Below, piece after piece: positions 11,109 to 20,196 of a stretch of DNA of 64,000 nucleotides. The notes under the pieces are model-generated. The model worked only from the letters and a program-made list of their open reading frames with translations. It had not been told where the DNA came from and did not search any database. Origin of the DNA: Loktanella sp. 3ANDIMAR09 (GTDB taxonomy: Bacteria > Pseudomonadota > Alphaproteobacteria > Rhodobacterales > Rhodobacteraceae); the NCBI RefSeq assembly GCF_001420005.1, contig NZ_LJAK01000004.1, positions 269,711 through 333,710 on the forward strand. The letters run 5' to 3'. Numbering within the stretch: position 1 is the first letter of the stretch; each line of letters starts with the position of its first letter. The position numbers and the translations under genes are program-made.

Positions 11109-11635
11109 CAGCGGGTGCTTTCAGGGGGCGGTGGGCAATTTTCGGGTGCGGGGTTGCCGTCGAACACGACCTCGCCGCAGTCGTTGATCTGGTGCCAGGC
11201 ATAGGCGCGACCGTCATCATAGACCGCAACGATCCGGTCGATGCCATAGGTCACGTCCTTTTGCCCCAAGAAACCGATGGCAATTCCGGATTCCAGATCG
11301 GCACCGATCTGGCGGGCGTCGAAACAGTCGAACCAATCGGGGGCGACACGCGGTGCGGCCTCATCTGCAATCTGGTAGGTTTCGGTCATCATGGCCAGCG
11401 AGGTCGGCATCTCGTAGCAGGCACGATAGCGCAGCGGACTGGAGAGGCTGTCGATCCCCTTGTAGTTTTCGAACGTCAGCGGCTCTGCCTCGCCGGAAAT
11501 CAGCGAGACAAATTGCACATTTGCGTCCTCGACCGCCACTTCTTCGTAATAGGCGTAGACTTGCAGGTAATAGAGGGCCACGCCCGCGATCAAAGCTATC
11601 AGCACCGTTGCTCCTATGAATAAGCGGGCGATCAT
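11108..11635 (-). CDS. DUF6446-type membrane-anchored protein between glyQ and glyS
   Basis: A 175-residue protein with one N-terminal membrane anchor (residues about 4-26, [21 protein letters not shown]) and a soluble periplasmic part ending in a proline-rich tail. Two pairs of cysteines (CYEMP, WFDCFD, NDCGEV, ENCPPP) could form disulfides, consistent with periplasmic location. The sequence and position match what I know as the DUF6446 family, found between glyQ and glyS in Rhodobacteraceae. Its start overlaps the glyQ stop (ATGA) and its stop touches the glyS start. Function is unknown; the conserved location suggests co-expression more than a role in aminoacylation. Confidence 0.85.
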   Translation of the reverse strand: MIARLFIGATVLIALIAGVALYYLQVYAYYEEVAVEDANVQFVSLISGEAEPLTFENYKGIDSLSSPLRYRACYEMPTSLAMMTETYQIADEAAPRVAPDWFDCFDARQIGADLESGIAIGFLGQKDVTYGIDRIVAVYDDGRAYAWHQINDCGEVVFDGNPAPENCPPPPESTR

Positions 11636-12552
11636 GCCGCGGCACCACCGGCGGCCGTCTGCACGAATGCATCAGCGCAGGCCTTGGTCAGGGCGCGCAC
11701 ACGTCCGATATAGGCCTGCCGCTCGGTCACGGAAATCACGCCGCGCGCATCCAGCAGGTTGAACAGATGGCTGGCCTTGATCGCCTGATCATAGGCCGGA
11801 TGCGCCATGATGATCTGCTTGCCCGTCTTGGGGTCCGTGGCCGGTTCGGCCAGGATGCGCGCGCATTCCGCCTCTGCATCCTTGAAATGTTGCAGCAGCG
11901 TATCTGTATCGGCCACATCAAAATTCCAACGCGCGTATTCCTGTTCGGTCTGCAAGAACACATCGCCATAGGTCAGTGCGATGGGCGACTGCGGGTCGTT
12001 GTAGGGCATTTCCATCACATGATCGACGCCCAGCACATACATCGCCAGACGTTCCAGACCGTAGGTCAGCTCGCCCGAGACAGGTTTGCAGTCGTGCCCG
12101 CCGACCTGCTGAAAATACGTGAACTGGCTGACTTCCATGCCGTCGCACCAGACCTCCCAGCCCAGCCCCCAGGCCCCCAGTGTCGGGCTCTCCCAGTCGT
12201 CCTCGACGAACCGGATGTCATGCATCTGCGCGTCGATCCCGATGGCCGCAAGCGACCCCAGATACAGCTCTTGCAGATCGGGCGGGCTGGGTTTGATCAG
12301 CACCTGATACTGGTAATAATGCTGCAACCGGTTCGGGTTTTCGCCATAGCGCCCGTCGGTCGGACGGCGCGAGGGCTGCACATAGGCCGCAGCCCAGGGT
12401 TTCGACCCCAGCGACCGCAGGGTGGTGGCCGGGTGGAACGTGCCGGCGCCGACCTCCATGTCGTAGGGCTGCATCACGGCGCAGCCGCGGCCGGCCCAAT
12501 AGGTCTGAAGCCGCAGGATGATTTCCTGAAAACTGCGTGGTGTGTCGGCCAT
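11632..12552 (-). CDS. glyQ: Glycyl-tRNA synthetase alpha subunit
   Basis: The alpha chain activates glycine with ATP. The sequence carries the conserved [31 protein letters not shown] (split here by listing the key residues W15-G20 and Y26-E29), [30 protein letters not shown], and [13 protein letters not shown]. At 306 residues it is full length. It is the first gene of the glyQ / DUF6446 / glyS operon and is read divergently from the envelope protein gene at 12716, with a 163-base shared promoter region. Confidence 0.8.
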   Translation of the reverse strand: MADTPRSFQEIILRLQTYWAGRGCAVMQPYDMEVGAGTFHPATTLRSLGSKPWAAAYVQPSRRPTDGRYGENPNRLQHYYQYQVLIKPSPPDLQELYLGSLAAIGIDAQMHDIRFVEDDWESPTLGAWGLGWEVWCDGMEVSQFTYFQQVGGHDCKPVSGELTYGLERLAMYVLGVDHVMEMPYNDPQSPIALTYGDVFLQTEQEYARWNFDVADTDTLLQHFKDAEAECARILAEPATDPKTGKQIIMAHPAYDQAIKASHLFNLLDARGVISVTERQAYIGRVRALTKACADAFVQTAAGGAAA

Positions 12553-12715
12553 GTCACCCTCATCAATTGTTGCGACGGTGAATAGGCGGCTGGGCCGACA
12601 GGGTCAATCAGGTCACATTCACCGCCAAGTCATTGTCACACGCCGAATTGTGCTGCGCCGGTGATGCCGTCTGATAAAACCCGGTCGAATGACCGACAGC
12701 GCACAAGGGCCCGGA

Positions 12716-14467
12716 ATGTTGAAGTTGAATGCGTGTCTTTTGATCGGAGCAGGTTTGTTGACGCTGGCGGGGCCCGCGCTGGCCCAAGACGGTACGTTCA
12801 TCCAGCTCGAGGCGCAGCCAACGACGGCCGCGGCCATCACCCGCGCACAGGTCTATGACGCGACGCAGGACAACGTGCTGGGCTATAATCTGGGCGGACG
12901 CTGGAATGCCGTGGTCATCGGACCGTTCGCGACCCGGGATCAGGCGACCGCGGCCCTGCGTGTTTTGCGGCAGGCGGGCATTGCACCGGACGACGCGTTC
13001 TTGACGGACGGCGAACGGTTCACGGACCAATTCTATCCCGCAGCAGGTGCGACCCAGACAGAGGTGACGCCACCTGCGGCACCGGACGCACCGGCGACTG
13101 ACGTCGTGGACCAGGTGGTCGAACTGCCCGCGCCAGCTGCGGATGAAACCGTGCAAGAGGCGCGCGTGTCCGAACAGACCCTGACGCGCAGCGAAAAGCA
13201 GGATCTGCAAATCGCCCTGCAATGGGCGGGCTATTACGATTCGGCCATCGACGGGGCCTTTGGCCGCGGCACCCGCAGCGCGATGGAAGCCTGGCAACTT
13301 GCAAACGGTTATGACCCGACCGGGGTTTTGACGACCTTGCAGCGAGACGTGCTGACCACCGCCTACAACGCGGTGCTGGACGGCATGAACCTGCAATTGA
13401 TCCGCGATGATGCCGCCGGGATCGCCGTGCAGATTCCCACCGGAGTGGTCAGTTTCACCGAATATGAACCGCCCTTTGCCCGCTTTGGTCCGAAATCCGA
13501 TGCGCTGGACGCGCAGGTGCTGCTGATTTCCCAAGAGGGCGACCAGAACCGCCTGTTCGGTCTTTATGAAATCCTGCAAACCCTCGCCATCGTGCCGACC
13601 GACGGCGACCGGCAGCGCGGTGATGACCGTTTCGAGATCAACGCCGTTGGGCCGCGGGTGGAAACCTACGTCACGGCCCAGCTGTCAGACGGGCAGATCA
13701 AGGGGTTCGCCCTCGTCTGGCCTGCCGGGGACACTGCCCGGTTCAGCCGCATCCGCGACGAGATGATCGCCAGCTTTGCCACGACCGAAGGCGTGCTGGA
13801 CCCGGCATTGGCCCGCCCGGACGAGGATCAGGCCATCGATCTGGTGGCCGGTCTGGAGGTGCGCAAACCGCGCCTATCACAGGCGGGTTTCTACATCTCG
13901 GACACCGGCACCGTGCTGACTGCGGCAACCAAACTGGACAGCTGCACCGAAATTACCCTGAACGGAAGCGATGCCGCCACAGTGACGGCCAGCGATGCAG
14001 CCCTTGGGCTGGCGGTGCTGGAACCCGCGCAACCACTGGCACCGCAGGCGGTCGCTGCATTCCAAACGCAGGTGCCGCGCCTGCAATCCGAAATCGCCGT
14101 TGCGGGCTATCCGTTCGGGGGCGTGCTGCCTGCGCCCACGCTGACCTTTGGCCGGCTGTCCGACATCCGCGGCCTGAACGGTGAAAAAGATATCAAGCGG
14201 CTCGCACTTGCGGCGGAACCTGGCGATGCGGGTGGCCCGGTGTTCGACAATGGTGGCGCTGTGCTGGGGATGTTGCTGCCCCGCGCGACAGGGGCCGGGC
14301 AGGTTCTGCCGGCGGACGTCAGTTTTCTGGTCGATTCCGAAACCATCATCGGGTTTCTGGATCAGGCCGGGATCGCGGCACAGATCACCGACAGTCTGGC
14401 GTTCATGCCGCCCGAAACACTGACGCTGCTGGCGGCGGACAACACCGTGCTGGTGGATTGCTGGTAA
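12716..14467 (+). CDS. Secreted SPOR / peptidoglycan-binding protein with an inactive trypsin-like domain
   Basis: The 583-residue protein has a signal peptide (to about residue 23, ALAQ), a SPOR-like repeat at 26-110, a PG_binding_1 domain at about 158-218 (QIALQWAGYYDSAIDGAFG), a middle region without a recognised family, and a trypsin-like domain at about 380-560. That last domain keeps the fold signatures but lacks the triad: TAAH is TAAT (Thr405) and GDSGGP is GDAGGP (Ala505); only an Asp in DAALGLAVL is kept. It is therefore likely a binding or scaffold protein at the cell wall. ATG 12716 is chosen over an upstream TTG because of an AAGGG site and the signal peptide. Confidence 0.85.
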   Translation: MLKLNACLLIGAGLLTLAGPALAQDGTFIQLEAQPTTAAAITRAQVYDATQDNVLGYNLGGRWNAVVIGPFATRDQATAALRVLRQAGIAPDDAFLTDGERFTDQFYPAAGATQTEVTPPAAPDAPATDVVDQVVELPAPAADETVQEARVSEQTLTRSEKQDLQIALQWAGYYDSAIDGAFGRGTRSAMEAWQLANGYDPTGVLTTLQRDVLTTAYNAVLDGMNLQLIRDDAAGIAVQIPTGVVSFTEYEPPFARFGPKSDALDAQVLLISQEGDQNRLFGLYEILQTLAIVPTDGDRQRGDDRFEINAVGPRVETYVTAQLSDGQIKGFALVWPAGDTARFSRIRDEMIASFATTEGVLDPALARPDEDQAIDLVAGLEVRKPRLSQAGFYISDTGTVLTAATKLDSCTEITLNGSDAATVTASDAALGLAVLEPAQPLAPQAVAAFQTQVPRLQSEIAVAGYPFGGVLPAPTLTFGRLSDIRGLNGEKDIKRLALAAEPGDAGGPVFDNGGAVLGMLLPRATGAGQVLPADVSFLVDSETIIGFLDQAGIAAQITDSLAFMPPETLTLLAADNTVLVDCW

Positions 14468-15916
14468 TCAGGTCCGCCAGAACCGCGGGCTGATCAGCAC
14501 CAGCACCACCATGATTTCCAGCCGCCCGATGAACATGGCCGCGGCCAGCAGCCACTTGGCCGTCGGGTTCAGCCCGGCAAAGCTGCCCGCCGGCCCGATT
14601 TCAGCCCCCAGACCGGGGCCGACATTGGCCAGCGCCGTAGCGGCACCCGATACGGCCGTCACGAAATCCAGCCCCGTCAGCCCCAGTAGCACCGAAAACA
14701 GGCCCAGCAGCAGCAGAAACGCGACGAAAAACGCCATGACCGAATTCATGACATCCGCATTCACCGGCTTGCCCTCGTAGCGCGGCACGAACACCGCATG
14801 GGGGCTGTGGATCTGGCGGATCTGCGTCTTGATCGACGCGAAGAGCAACTGATAGCGGAACACCTTGACCGAACAGGCGGTGGACCCCGCGCAGCCCCCG
14901 ATCAGACCGATGAAAAAGAACATGACGATGGGAAAGGTGCCCCATTGCATGTAGTCCGCGCTGGCATATCCCGTGCCGGTCACGATCGACGTGACGTTGA
15001 ACAACGCCTCGCGAAAGGCCAGTTCCGTCACCGCATTTTCGCGGGCCCAGACCCAGAATGAAATCATCACGACGCAGACGATGATGATACAGATGAACGT
15101 GCGGATCTGGCTGTCCGTCAGGATCGGCCGCCCTGCCCCGCCCATCATCTGCACATACCGCACAAACGGCAGCGCCGCGAGGAACATGAACGCCGTCGCG
15201 ACATAATGGACGCCTGCGCCGTATGCCCCGAATGAGGCGTCACTATTGGCCATTCCGCCCGTGGACACCGTCGTCATCGCATGGGTCAGCGCATCCAGTC
15301 CCGGCATGCCCAGCGCATAATAAATGATCCCGCAGGACACGGTCAGCGTGACATAGATGACCGAGATGCTGGCCGCGATCTGACCCGCACGCGGCAGGAT
15401 CTTTCCCATCGTGTCAAAGGCTTCGGACCGGAAAATCTGCATCCCCCCGACCTTGAGTTCGGGCAGAAAGACCATCGCGACCACGATGATACCTATGCCG
15501 CCCAGCCATTGCAGGATGCCGCGCCACAGCTTGATCCCGTCGGGCAAGGTCTCGATCCCGCCCAGCACGGTGGCCCCCGTTGTGGTCAGGCCGGACATGG
15601 CCTCGAATACGGCGTCCGTCAGATTGGACTGGGTGGCCCCCAGCATGAACGGCAAGGCCCCAAAGGCCGGGAGCGTAACCCAGACCGCCGAGGTCAGCAG
15701 GAACGTCTGTCGCAGCGTCAGGCCTTGCGACACGCCGTTCGAACAGGCCAGCGCCATCAACCCGCCAGTCAGGATGCACAGGATCGCGCTTTCGGCAAAG
15801 ACAGGCCAGTGACCGTTGTCGGCCAGCAGATCCGCCAGCATCGGAAACAGCATGAACATGCCCAAAGCCGTCACCAGCAGGCCGATTACATATCCAACGG
15901 GGCGCAGATCAATCAT
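14468..15916 (-). CDS. trkH: Trk-type potassium uptake protein, membrane subunit
   Basis: TrkH forms the membrane pore for K+ uptake, normally with the NAD-binding regulator TrkA, which is not in this window. The 482-residue protein has about ten or more hydrophobic segments and the four pore repeats; selectivity-filter-like stretches include LTTTGATVLGGIE, TVSTGGMANSDAS, GTGYASADYMQWG and ALANVGPGLGAEIGP, each with the conserved glycine. GGCAGSTACSVKVFRYQLL is a typical family segment. Its stop codon abuts that of the convergent gene ending at 14467. The start MIDLRPVGYVIGLL is the family's usual one. Confidence 0.96.
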   Translation of the reverse strand: MIDLRPVGYVIGLLVTALGMFMLFPMLADLLADNGHWPVFAESAILCILTGGLMALACSNGVSQGLTLRQTFLLTSAVWVTLPAFGALPFMLGATQSNLTDAVFEAMSGLTTTGATVLGGIETLPDGIKLWRGILQWLGGIGIIVVAMVFLPELKVGGMQIFRSEAFDTMGKILPRAGQIAASISVIYVTLTVSCGIIYYALGMPGLDALTHAMTTVSTGGMANSDASFGAYGAGVHYVATAFMFLAALPFVRYVQMMGGAGRPILTDSQIRTFICIIIVCVVMISFWVWARENAVTELAFREALFNVTSIVTGTGYASADYMQWGTFPIVMFFFIGLIGGCAGSTACSVKVFRYQLLFASIKTQIRQIHSPHAVFVPRYEGKPVNADVMNSVMAFFVAFLLLLGLFSVLLGLTGLDFVTAVSGAATALANVGPGLGAEIGPAGSFAGLNPTAKWLLAAAMFIGRLEIMVVLVLISPRFWRT

Positions 15917-16122
15917 CGGCTATCGGTCGCCCGTCCGCCCTGCCCTGTCAAGCGTGGACGCAGTGCCCGCGCCCTGTCGGGCATCGTCGGTGGCGGTCTG
16001 GTGACGTTGCCCGTCAGGTCACCCCCATGAACCGACCGGAAAGGACTCTGCAGCAAAGGCCCGGTTTGAGCCCAAGAGTGACCAGTGCTGCTAGCTGTAC
16101 AAATGTCAGCAATCATTTGGTT

Positions 16123-16539
16123 TCAATCGTCGCGTCCGGGTTCGTCTGATCTGTCGCAGAACAACGCAACCTTGTTTCCGTGAGGATCGCGAAGATAGCC
16201 AACGTAGAAATGAGAGCCGTATGAAGCACGAAAGCCCGGCTGCCCCTCGTCGGCCCCACCAGCAGCCAGGGCTGCCGCGTGAAGTTCGCGAACTTGGACC
16301 TGGCTGCTTGCTTCAAATGCCACCATGCAACCGTTGCCAGGCGATGCAGGACGACCATCGAAAGGGGATTTTACATAGAAATCGGGAGAGGTCGGTTTCT
16401 GACCGGGTGGTCCCGGGGGGATGTAACTCAAGTCTCCGTGGTATTCTTCGAGGGCATAGCCAAGGGGGAGCAAAAAAGCAGAGTAGAACCGCTCTGCCCG
16501 TGCGATGTCATCTGCGCCGACCGTGACATAGGCAATCAT
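16123..16539 (-). CDS. VOC-family (glyoxalase/bleomycin-resistance fold) protein
   Basis: A 138-residue single-domain VOC protein: it opens with MIAYVTVGADDIARAERFYSAFL and closes with SHFYVGYLRDPHGNKVALFCD, the two beta-alpha-beta modules typical of the fold. Small VOC proteins of this type bind a metal and act as lyases, dioxygenases or binding proteins; the substrate is not inferable. The gene and its flanks (about 16.03-16.62 kb) use more A/T-ending codons and are visibly less GC-rich than the surroundings, which suggests acquisition by transfer. Confidence 0.88.
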   Translation of the reverse strand: MIAYVTVGADDIARAERFYSAFLLPLGYALEEYHGDLSYIPPGPPGQKPTSPDFYVKSPFDGRPASPGNGCMVAFEASSQVQVRELHAAALAAGGADEGQPGFRASYGSHFYVGYLRDPHGNKVALFCDRSDEPGRDD

Positions 16540-16843
16540 CCGAACTACTCCTCAATAAGCGCTTTGAAACCCGGGTTCGGGAATAGGTCCCTACAAAATC
16601 ATTGTCATCTGCTTTCAAAGCTGACCTTGGCGCAGACGCGGCAGAGGTCGGCTTCGTCCGCAATTTGATCCATGCCGTGTCCCGTGCTGATCGACTGGTC
16701 TGGGGCCAAGCTTGCGGAATTTCGGCCAGTTTTGCGGGACCGGGGGACAAACAGGGTCAGTCAATCGGGCAGATTGCAACGGCCAATACCCGTGCGCCAT
16801 CAACATCAACCTGAATGTCAGTGAGCCTTGTCGGCCAAATGCA
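16540..16843. other. Intergenic stretch without a recognised gene
   Basis: Short frames exist on both strands but none has a convincing ribosome-binding site, composition or family resemblance. The left part shares the lower GC of the VOC gene. No RNA gene or repeat was recognised here. Confidence 0.5.
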
Positions 16844-16879
16844 AAGGGGCCGCGTGGACTGACGTCCGCACGGCCCCCA
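16844..16879 (-). terminator. Intrinsic terminator of folE2
   Basis: Read leftward, a 13-bp stem with one mismatch (starting GGGGCCGTG) closes on the loop CGTCAG and is followed by TTT. It lies 18 bases beyond the folE2 stop codon. Confidence 0.75.
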
Positions 16880-16896
16880 AAGTAGATGCACCTATA

Positions 16897-17997
16897 TTAA
16901 CCGACGTGGAACAGTGACGCGAACAGACGCGGGTCCAGCGACGTGGATTCGAACGTCGGGCCGCGTGTCAGCACCGACACGGCGTCGTGGCTGTGCAGGC
17001 TTTCCTGATGGCTGGCGACCACCCGGAAATCACCGATACGCTGATCGGCCTCCAGCGCCTGCGTGAACAGACGCGCCGCGTCTTCGACGAAAATCGGATT
17101 GGCGGCGTTCAGTTCCGCAAAGGCCTGTTCGTCCTCGCGTTTCACCATGACCTGCGTTTCGGTCGGCACCGCGGACCGCGCCAGTTCCACCAGATCCTCG
17201 AACCACAGGATCGGGGTGTCGGGTGCGATCACGGCGGACAGACGCGCGACCGACCGCTGCGAATGCGGCGTGGCCAGCTGCCCGCGGAACTGGCGGGCGT
17301 GTTCCGACAATTCCAGCGAACAGGGGCAGGTGCTGGAATAAACGTAGTCCAAGTGCACGATCTTTTGGCGCACGCCATCGCGTTCGACCACCTCCAGCGC
17401 GATGTCGTAATACTGATAGCCCGACAACCCCGACCGCAGGCTCTCGATCTTCATCGGGAACGAGAACCGCATCTGGATGCGCGCGTCAAAGCTTTCGAGG
17501 TCGGTGATATAGGCATCCAGCGCCTTGATCATCACGTCAAAGCTGAATGTCTCTTCGGCATAGCCATAGAATGTCCGCATGATGCGGGACATGTTGATGC
17601 CCTTTTTCTCGGCCTCCAGCGACACGGTCCCGGTCACGCTGGTTTCCAGCGTCAGGTCGCCATTGTCGCGCGTGTGAAACCGGATCGGCAGTCGGAAATT
17701 GCTGATGCCGACGTGCTGGATCTGCGCCTTGGCCCCCCGGATCAGGCTGGACGGACCATTCTGCAAATCCGGCATTGACGCGCGATAGCTGTCGTCGACC
17801 GCGAAATCCTCGGGATACGCTCTTGCGAGTGCAGGATAATTCGACTGGACCGCACCGGGGATCAGACGCGACAGCAGCGGATCGAGGTCCGCCACTTCTT
17901 CTGGTGCGGCATCACCCGCCCAGCTGCGCAACAGGCGCAAGGCATCCTCGGCCTGTTCGCGGGTTGGGGTCATGGGTTCACGCATGTGCTTGTTCAT
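16897..17997 (-). CDS. folE2: GTP cyclohydrolase FolE2 (type IB)
   Basis: FolE2 converts GTP to dihydroneopterin triphosphate, the first step of folate synthesis, in place of the zinc-dependent FolE. Family signatures include GAKAQIQHVGISNF, EKKGINMSRIMRTF, the metal/catalytic stretch DYVYSSTCPCSLELSEHARQ, and SQRSVARLS. I start at ATG 17997 (MNKHMREPM, 366 residues) because AAGGAGGG sits seven bases upstream; an ATG at 18021 would include that ribosome-binding site inside the coding region. The folB-folP operon at 3.6-5.5 kb encodes later steps of the same pathway. Confidence 0.95.
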   Translation of the reverse strand: MNKHMREPMTPTREQAEDALRLLRSWAGDAAPEEVADLDPLLSRLIPGAVQSNYPALARAYPEDFAVDDSYRASMPDLQNGPSSLIRGAKAQIQHVGISNFRLPIRFHTRDNGDLTLETSVTGTVSLEAEKKGINMSRIMRTFYGYAEETFSFDVMIKALDAYITDLESFDARIQMRFSFPMKIESLRSGLSGYQYYDIALEVVERDGVRQKIVHLDYVYSSTCPCSLELSEHARQFRGQLATPHSQRSVARLSAVIAPDTPILWFEDLVELARSAVPTETQVMVKREDEQAFAELNAANPIFVEDAARLFTQALEADQRIGDFRVVASHQESLHSHDAVSVLTRGPTFESTSLDPRLFASLFHVG

Positions 17998-18075
17998 ATC
18001 GGGCCCTCCTTGGGACGACATCGGAGGCCACTATATGGGGCGTCCTTTGATTATGAAAACAAAGCTAATGCATTT

Positions 18076-19257
18076 TTATGACCCGGCTATGTCGAGTGCC
18101 TGCGTCAGATCGTCCAGCAGATCGCCCGCATCCTCGAGGCCGACAGACAACCGGATCAGACCCGGTGTGATGCCCAGATGTGCCTTTTGGTCGGCGGGCA
18201 GGCGCTGGTGCGTTGTAGATGCAGGCGGCGTCGCAATGGATTTCGCATCGCCCAGATTGTTCGAGATCAGCCAGATTTTCAGGGCATTCAACAGTTTGAA
18301 GCTGGCCTCTTTTGACCCGGTGTCGATGGCCAGCAAGGTGCCGCCACAGCCCATCTGCGCCATGCACAGGTCATGCTGCGGATGGCTGGCAAGGCCCGGA
18401 TAGATCACGCGTGTCAGGCCGGGATGCCCTTCCAGACCGCGGGCAATCTGTTCGGCGCTGGCTGTCTGTGCGCGCACGCGCAGTTCCATGTGCTCCAGGC
18501 TCTTGACCAGCGTCCAGGCGGTAAAGGGCGACATCGAGCCGCCGGTATGTTTCATGTAGGTCTCGATCGGACCCCGGATGAAATCGCGCTGGCCCAGGAT
18601 CACGCCGCCCAGAGACCGGCCCTGCCCGTCGATGTGTTTCGTGGCCGAGTAGATCACGACATCCGCGCCCAGCTCAAAGGCCCGCGTATAGACCGGCGTG
18701 GCAAAGACGTTGTCGACCGTCACCATCGCCCCCTTGTCATGGGCGATCTGCGACACGGCGGCGATATCAACGGCCTCCAGCGCGGGGTTTGACAGGCTCT
18801 CGAAAAACACGACCGTGGTGTCGTCGCGCACGGCAGCACGCCACTGATCAAGATCGGCACCGTCCACGAATGTCACCTCGACCCCGAAACGCGGCAACAC
18901 GACCTCCAGCACATAGAGGCAGGACCCGAACAACGCGCGCGACGACACAACGTGATCGCCCGCCTTGAGCGTGGCCATCAGCGCGCCCGACACGGCCGCC
19001 ATGCCGGATGCACAGGCAAATGCGTCCTCGGCCCCTTCGATTGCGGCGATCCGATCCTCGAACATCGCGGTGGTGGGGTTGCCGTAGCGGGCATAGATGA
19101 ATTCGTCGTCGCCAGCGGCCTCGAACCGGGCCTGCGCATCCTCGGCCGTGGGATAGACAAACCCCTGCGTGAGAAAAATCGCCTCGGACACTTCGCCGTA
19201 TTGGCTTCGGCGTGTGCCTGCATGGACCGCCTTGGTCCGCTTGTTCCAGTTCGACAT
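18076..19257 (-). CDS. metZ: O-succinylhomoserine sulfhydrylase
   Basis: A PLP enzyme of the Cys/Met metabolism family that makes homocysteine from O-succinyl- (or acetyl-) homoserine and sulfide. The 393-residue protein has YARYGNPTTAMFEDRIA, the PLP stacking and phosphate-binding region CASGMAAVSGALMA, and the Schiff-base lysine in SATKHIDGQGRSLGG (Lys207). MetZ and MetY, CGS and CBL are close relatives, but the overall match and riboswitch context favour MetZ. The ATG at 19257 (MSNWNKRTKAVHAG) is chosen over an upstream ATG at 19296 because that one falls inside the terminator of the leader. Expression is probably controlled by the SAM-II riboswitch described upstream. Confidence 0.93.
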   Translation of the reverse strand: MSNWNKRTKAVHAGTRRSQYGEVSEAIFLTQGFVYPTAEDAQARFEAAGDDEFIYARYGNPTTAMFEDRIAAIEGAEDAFACASGMAAVSGALMATLKAGDHVVSSRALFGSCLYVLEVVLPRFGVEVTFVDGADLDQWRAAVRDDTTVVFFESLSNPALEAVDIAAVSQIAHDKGAMVTVDNVFATPVYTRAFELGADVVIYSATKHIDGQGRSLGGVILGQRDFIRGPIETYMKHTGGSMSPFTAWTLVKSLEHMELRVRAQTASAEQIARGLEGHPGLTRVIYPGLASHPQHDLCMAQMGCGGTLLAIDTGSKEASFKLLNALKIWLISNNLGDAKSIATPPASTTHQRLPADQKAHLGITPGLIRLSVGLEDAGDLLDDLTQALDIAGS

Positions 19258-19276
19258 ATCAGGCCCTTTCAAGGCA

Positions 19277-19307
19277 AAGAAAAACCCCGACACCACAGGT
19301 ATCGGGG
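19277..19307 (-). terminator. Leader terminator between SAM-II riboswitch and metZ
   Basis: Read leftward: CCCCGATACC, loop TGT, GGTGTCGGGG, then TTTTTCTTT. The stem is ten pairs with one G-U. It lies between the riboswitch and the metZ start, so it is an attenuator and not the end of a gene. A short alternative helix (GGGG TTTG CCCC) just before it uses the same CCCC and would disrupt the terminator, giving a plausible antiterminator. Confidence 0.85.
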
Positions 19308-19318
19308 CAAACCCCTCA

Positions 19319-19371
19319 CCCTTTTAGCGGAATGTTTAACGTGGTCCGCAATCCGGCATCAAATCACCACG
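19319..19371 (-). promoter_or_regulatory. SAM-II riboswitch (metA motif) in the metZ leader
   Basis: Read leftward, the RNA starts with stem P1 CGUGGU / ACCACG (19371-19366 with 19345-19340), whose loop contains GAUUUGAUGCCGGAUUGCGG, and continues UUAAACAUUCCGCUAAAAGGG. The loop CCGNAUUGC and the tail AAANNUNNGCUAAAAGGG match the SAM-II consensus I know from alphaproteobacterial metA/metZ leaders, where the tail folds back as a pseudoknot. It should bind S-adenosylmethionine and lower metZ expression. Here it is coupled to a downstream intrinsic terminator. Confidence 0.88.
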
Positions 19372-19376
19372 CGCAT

Positions 19377-19405
19377 CGCATACGCCCGACCGCCCCGTGG
19401 GTCAA
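19377..19405 (-). promoter_or_regulatory. Candidate sigma-70 promoter of metZ
   Basis: Read leftward, TTGACC (-35, 19405-19400) and TATGCG (-10, 19382-19377) are separated by exactly 17 bases. Transcription would begin about 19370, right at the first base of the riboswitch P1 stem, which supports both calls. Confidence 0.65.
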
Positions 19406-19491
19406 GCAGGCGGCAGCGTTGCCTCGCCGTGGATTGTCGTGAATAGTCATATGCGCGGCAGTCGCGCCGCCGATTGCACACAGGCTGGACC

Positions 19492-20142
19492 ATGCCGGAC
19501 CCCATCGACCTATATTTCTGGCCGACGCCCAACGGATGGAAGGCGTCGATCATGCTCGAGGAATGTGGCCTGCCCTACGTGACGCATCTGATCGACATCG
19601 GCGCAGGCGACCAGCATGCCCCCGCGTTTCTGGCAATCAGCCCCAACAACCGCATCCCCGCCATCGTGGACCCTGACGGGCCGGACGGCGCGCCGATCTC
19701 GATTTTCGAGTCGGGCGCGATCCTGCGCTACCTGGCAGACAAGGTCGGACGCCTCGCGGGTGAGACACCTCGCGACCGGGTTGCGGTGGACCAATGGCTG
19801 ATGTGGCAGATGGGCGGCCTTGGCCCGATGGCGGGTCAGGCGCACCATTTCCTGAAATTCGCCCCGCGTGCAGGCCACGACATCCCCTATGCCCAGGACC
19901 GCTACCGGGGGGAAACCGCGCGCCTGTATGGCGTCATGGACCGGCAGCTGTCGCGCACGGAATTTTTGGCCGGGGACCAGTACAGCATTGCGGATATCGC
20001 CTGCTGGGGCTGGGCGTCCCTGTGGCAAGGTCAGCAACAGACGCTGGATGACAAACCCCACCTTGCACGCTGGCTGGAAACGGTCAGCGCGCGTCCCGCC
20101 GTGCAGCGCGGCAGGGCCCTGCACGCAGAACTGCGCGGCTAA
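19492..20142 (+). CDS. Glutathione S-transferase (YfcG-like, nu class)
   Basis: A 216-residue cytosolic GST: thioredoxin-fold N-terminal domain (IDLYFWPTPNGWKASIMLEE, with Asn15-Lys18 at the position of the active-site loop; NNRIPAIVDPDG with the cis-proline; FESGAILRYLADK for glutathione binding) and helical C-terminal domain with YSIADIACWGWA. TPNGWK/KASIMLEE is typical of the YfcG/YghU (disulfide-bond oxidoreductase) group. ATG 19492 is used; a TTG six codons earlier is possible but has no better ribosome-binding site. Confidence 0.9.
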   Translation: MPDPIDLYFWPTPNGWKASIMLEECGLPYVTHLIDIGAGDQHAPAFLAISPNNRIPAIVDPDGPDGAPISIFESGAILRYLADKVGRLAGETPRDRVAVDQWLMWQMGGLGPMAGQAHHFLKFAPRAGHDIPYAQDRYRGETARLYGVMDRQLSRTEFLAGDQYSIADIACWGWASLWQGQQQTLDDKPHLARWLETVSARPAVQRGRALHAELRG

Positions 20143-20196
20143 CGCCGCCTTCATCATTTCGACCTAGCGTATCCCTGCAACCAAAGAGGGACCGCC

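Noticed and set aside
12553..12715. Glycine riboswitch or T-box ahead of glyQ
   Set aside because: No tandem aptamer pattern or T-box sequence is visible in the 163-base divergent region.
16508..16840. Short reverse-strand frames upstream of the VOC gene
   Set aside because: No ribosome-binding site, no family resemblance and basic, Arg/Ser-rich translations typical of non-coding sequence.
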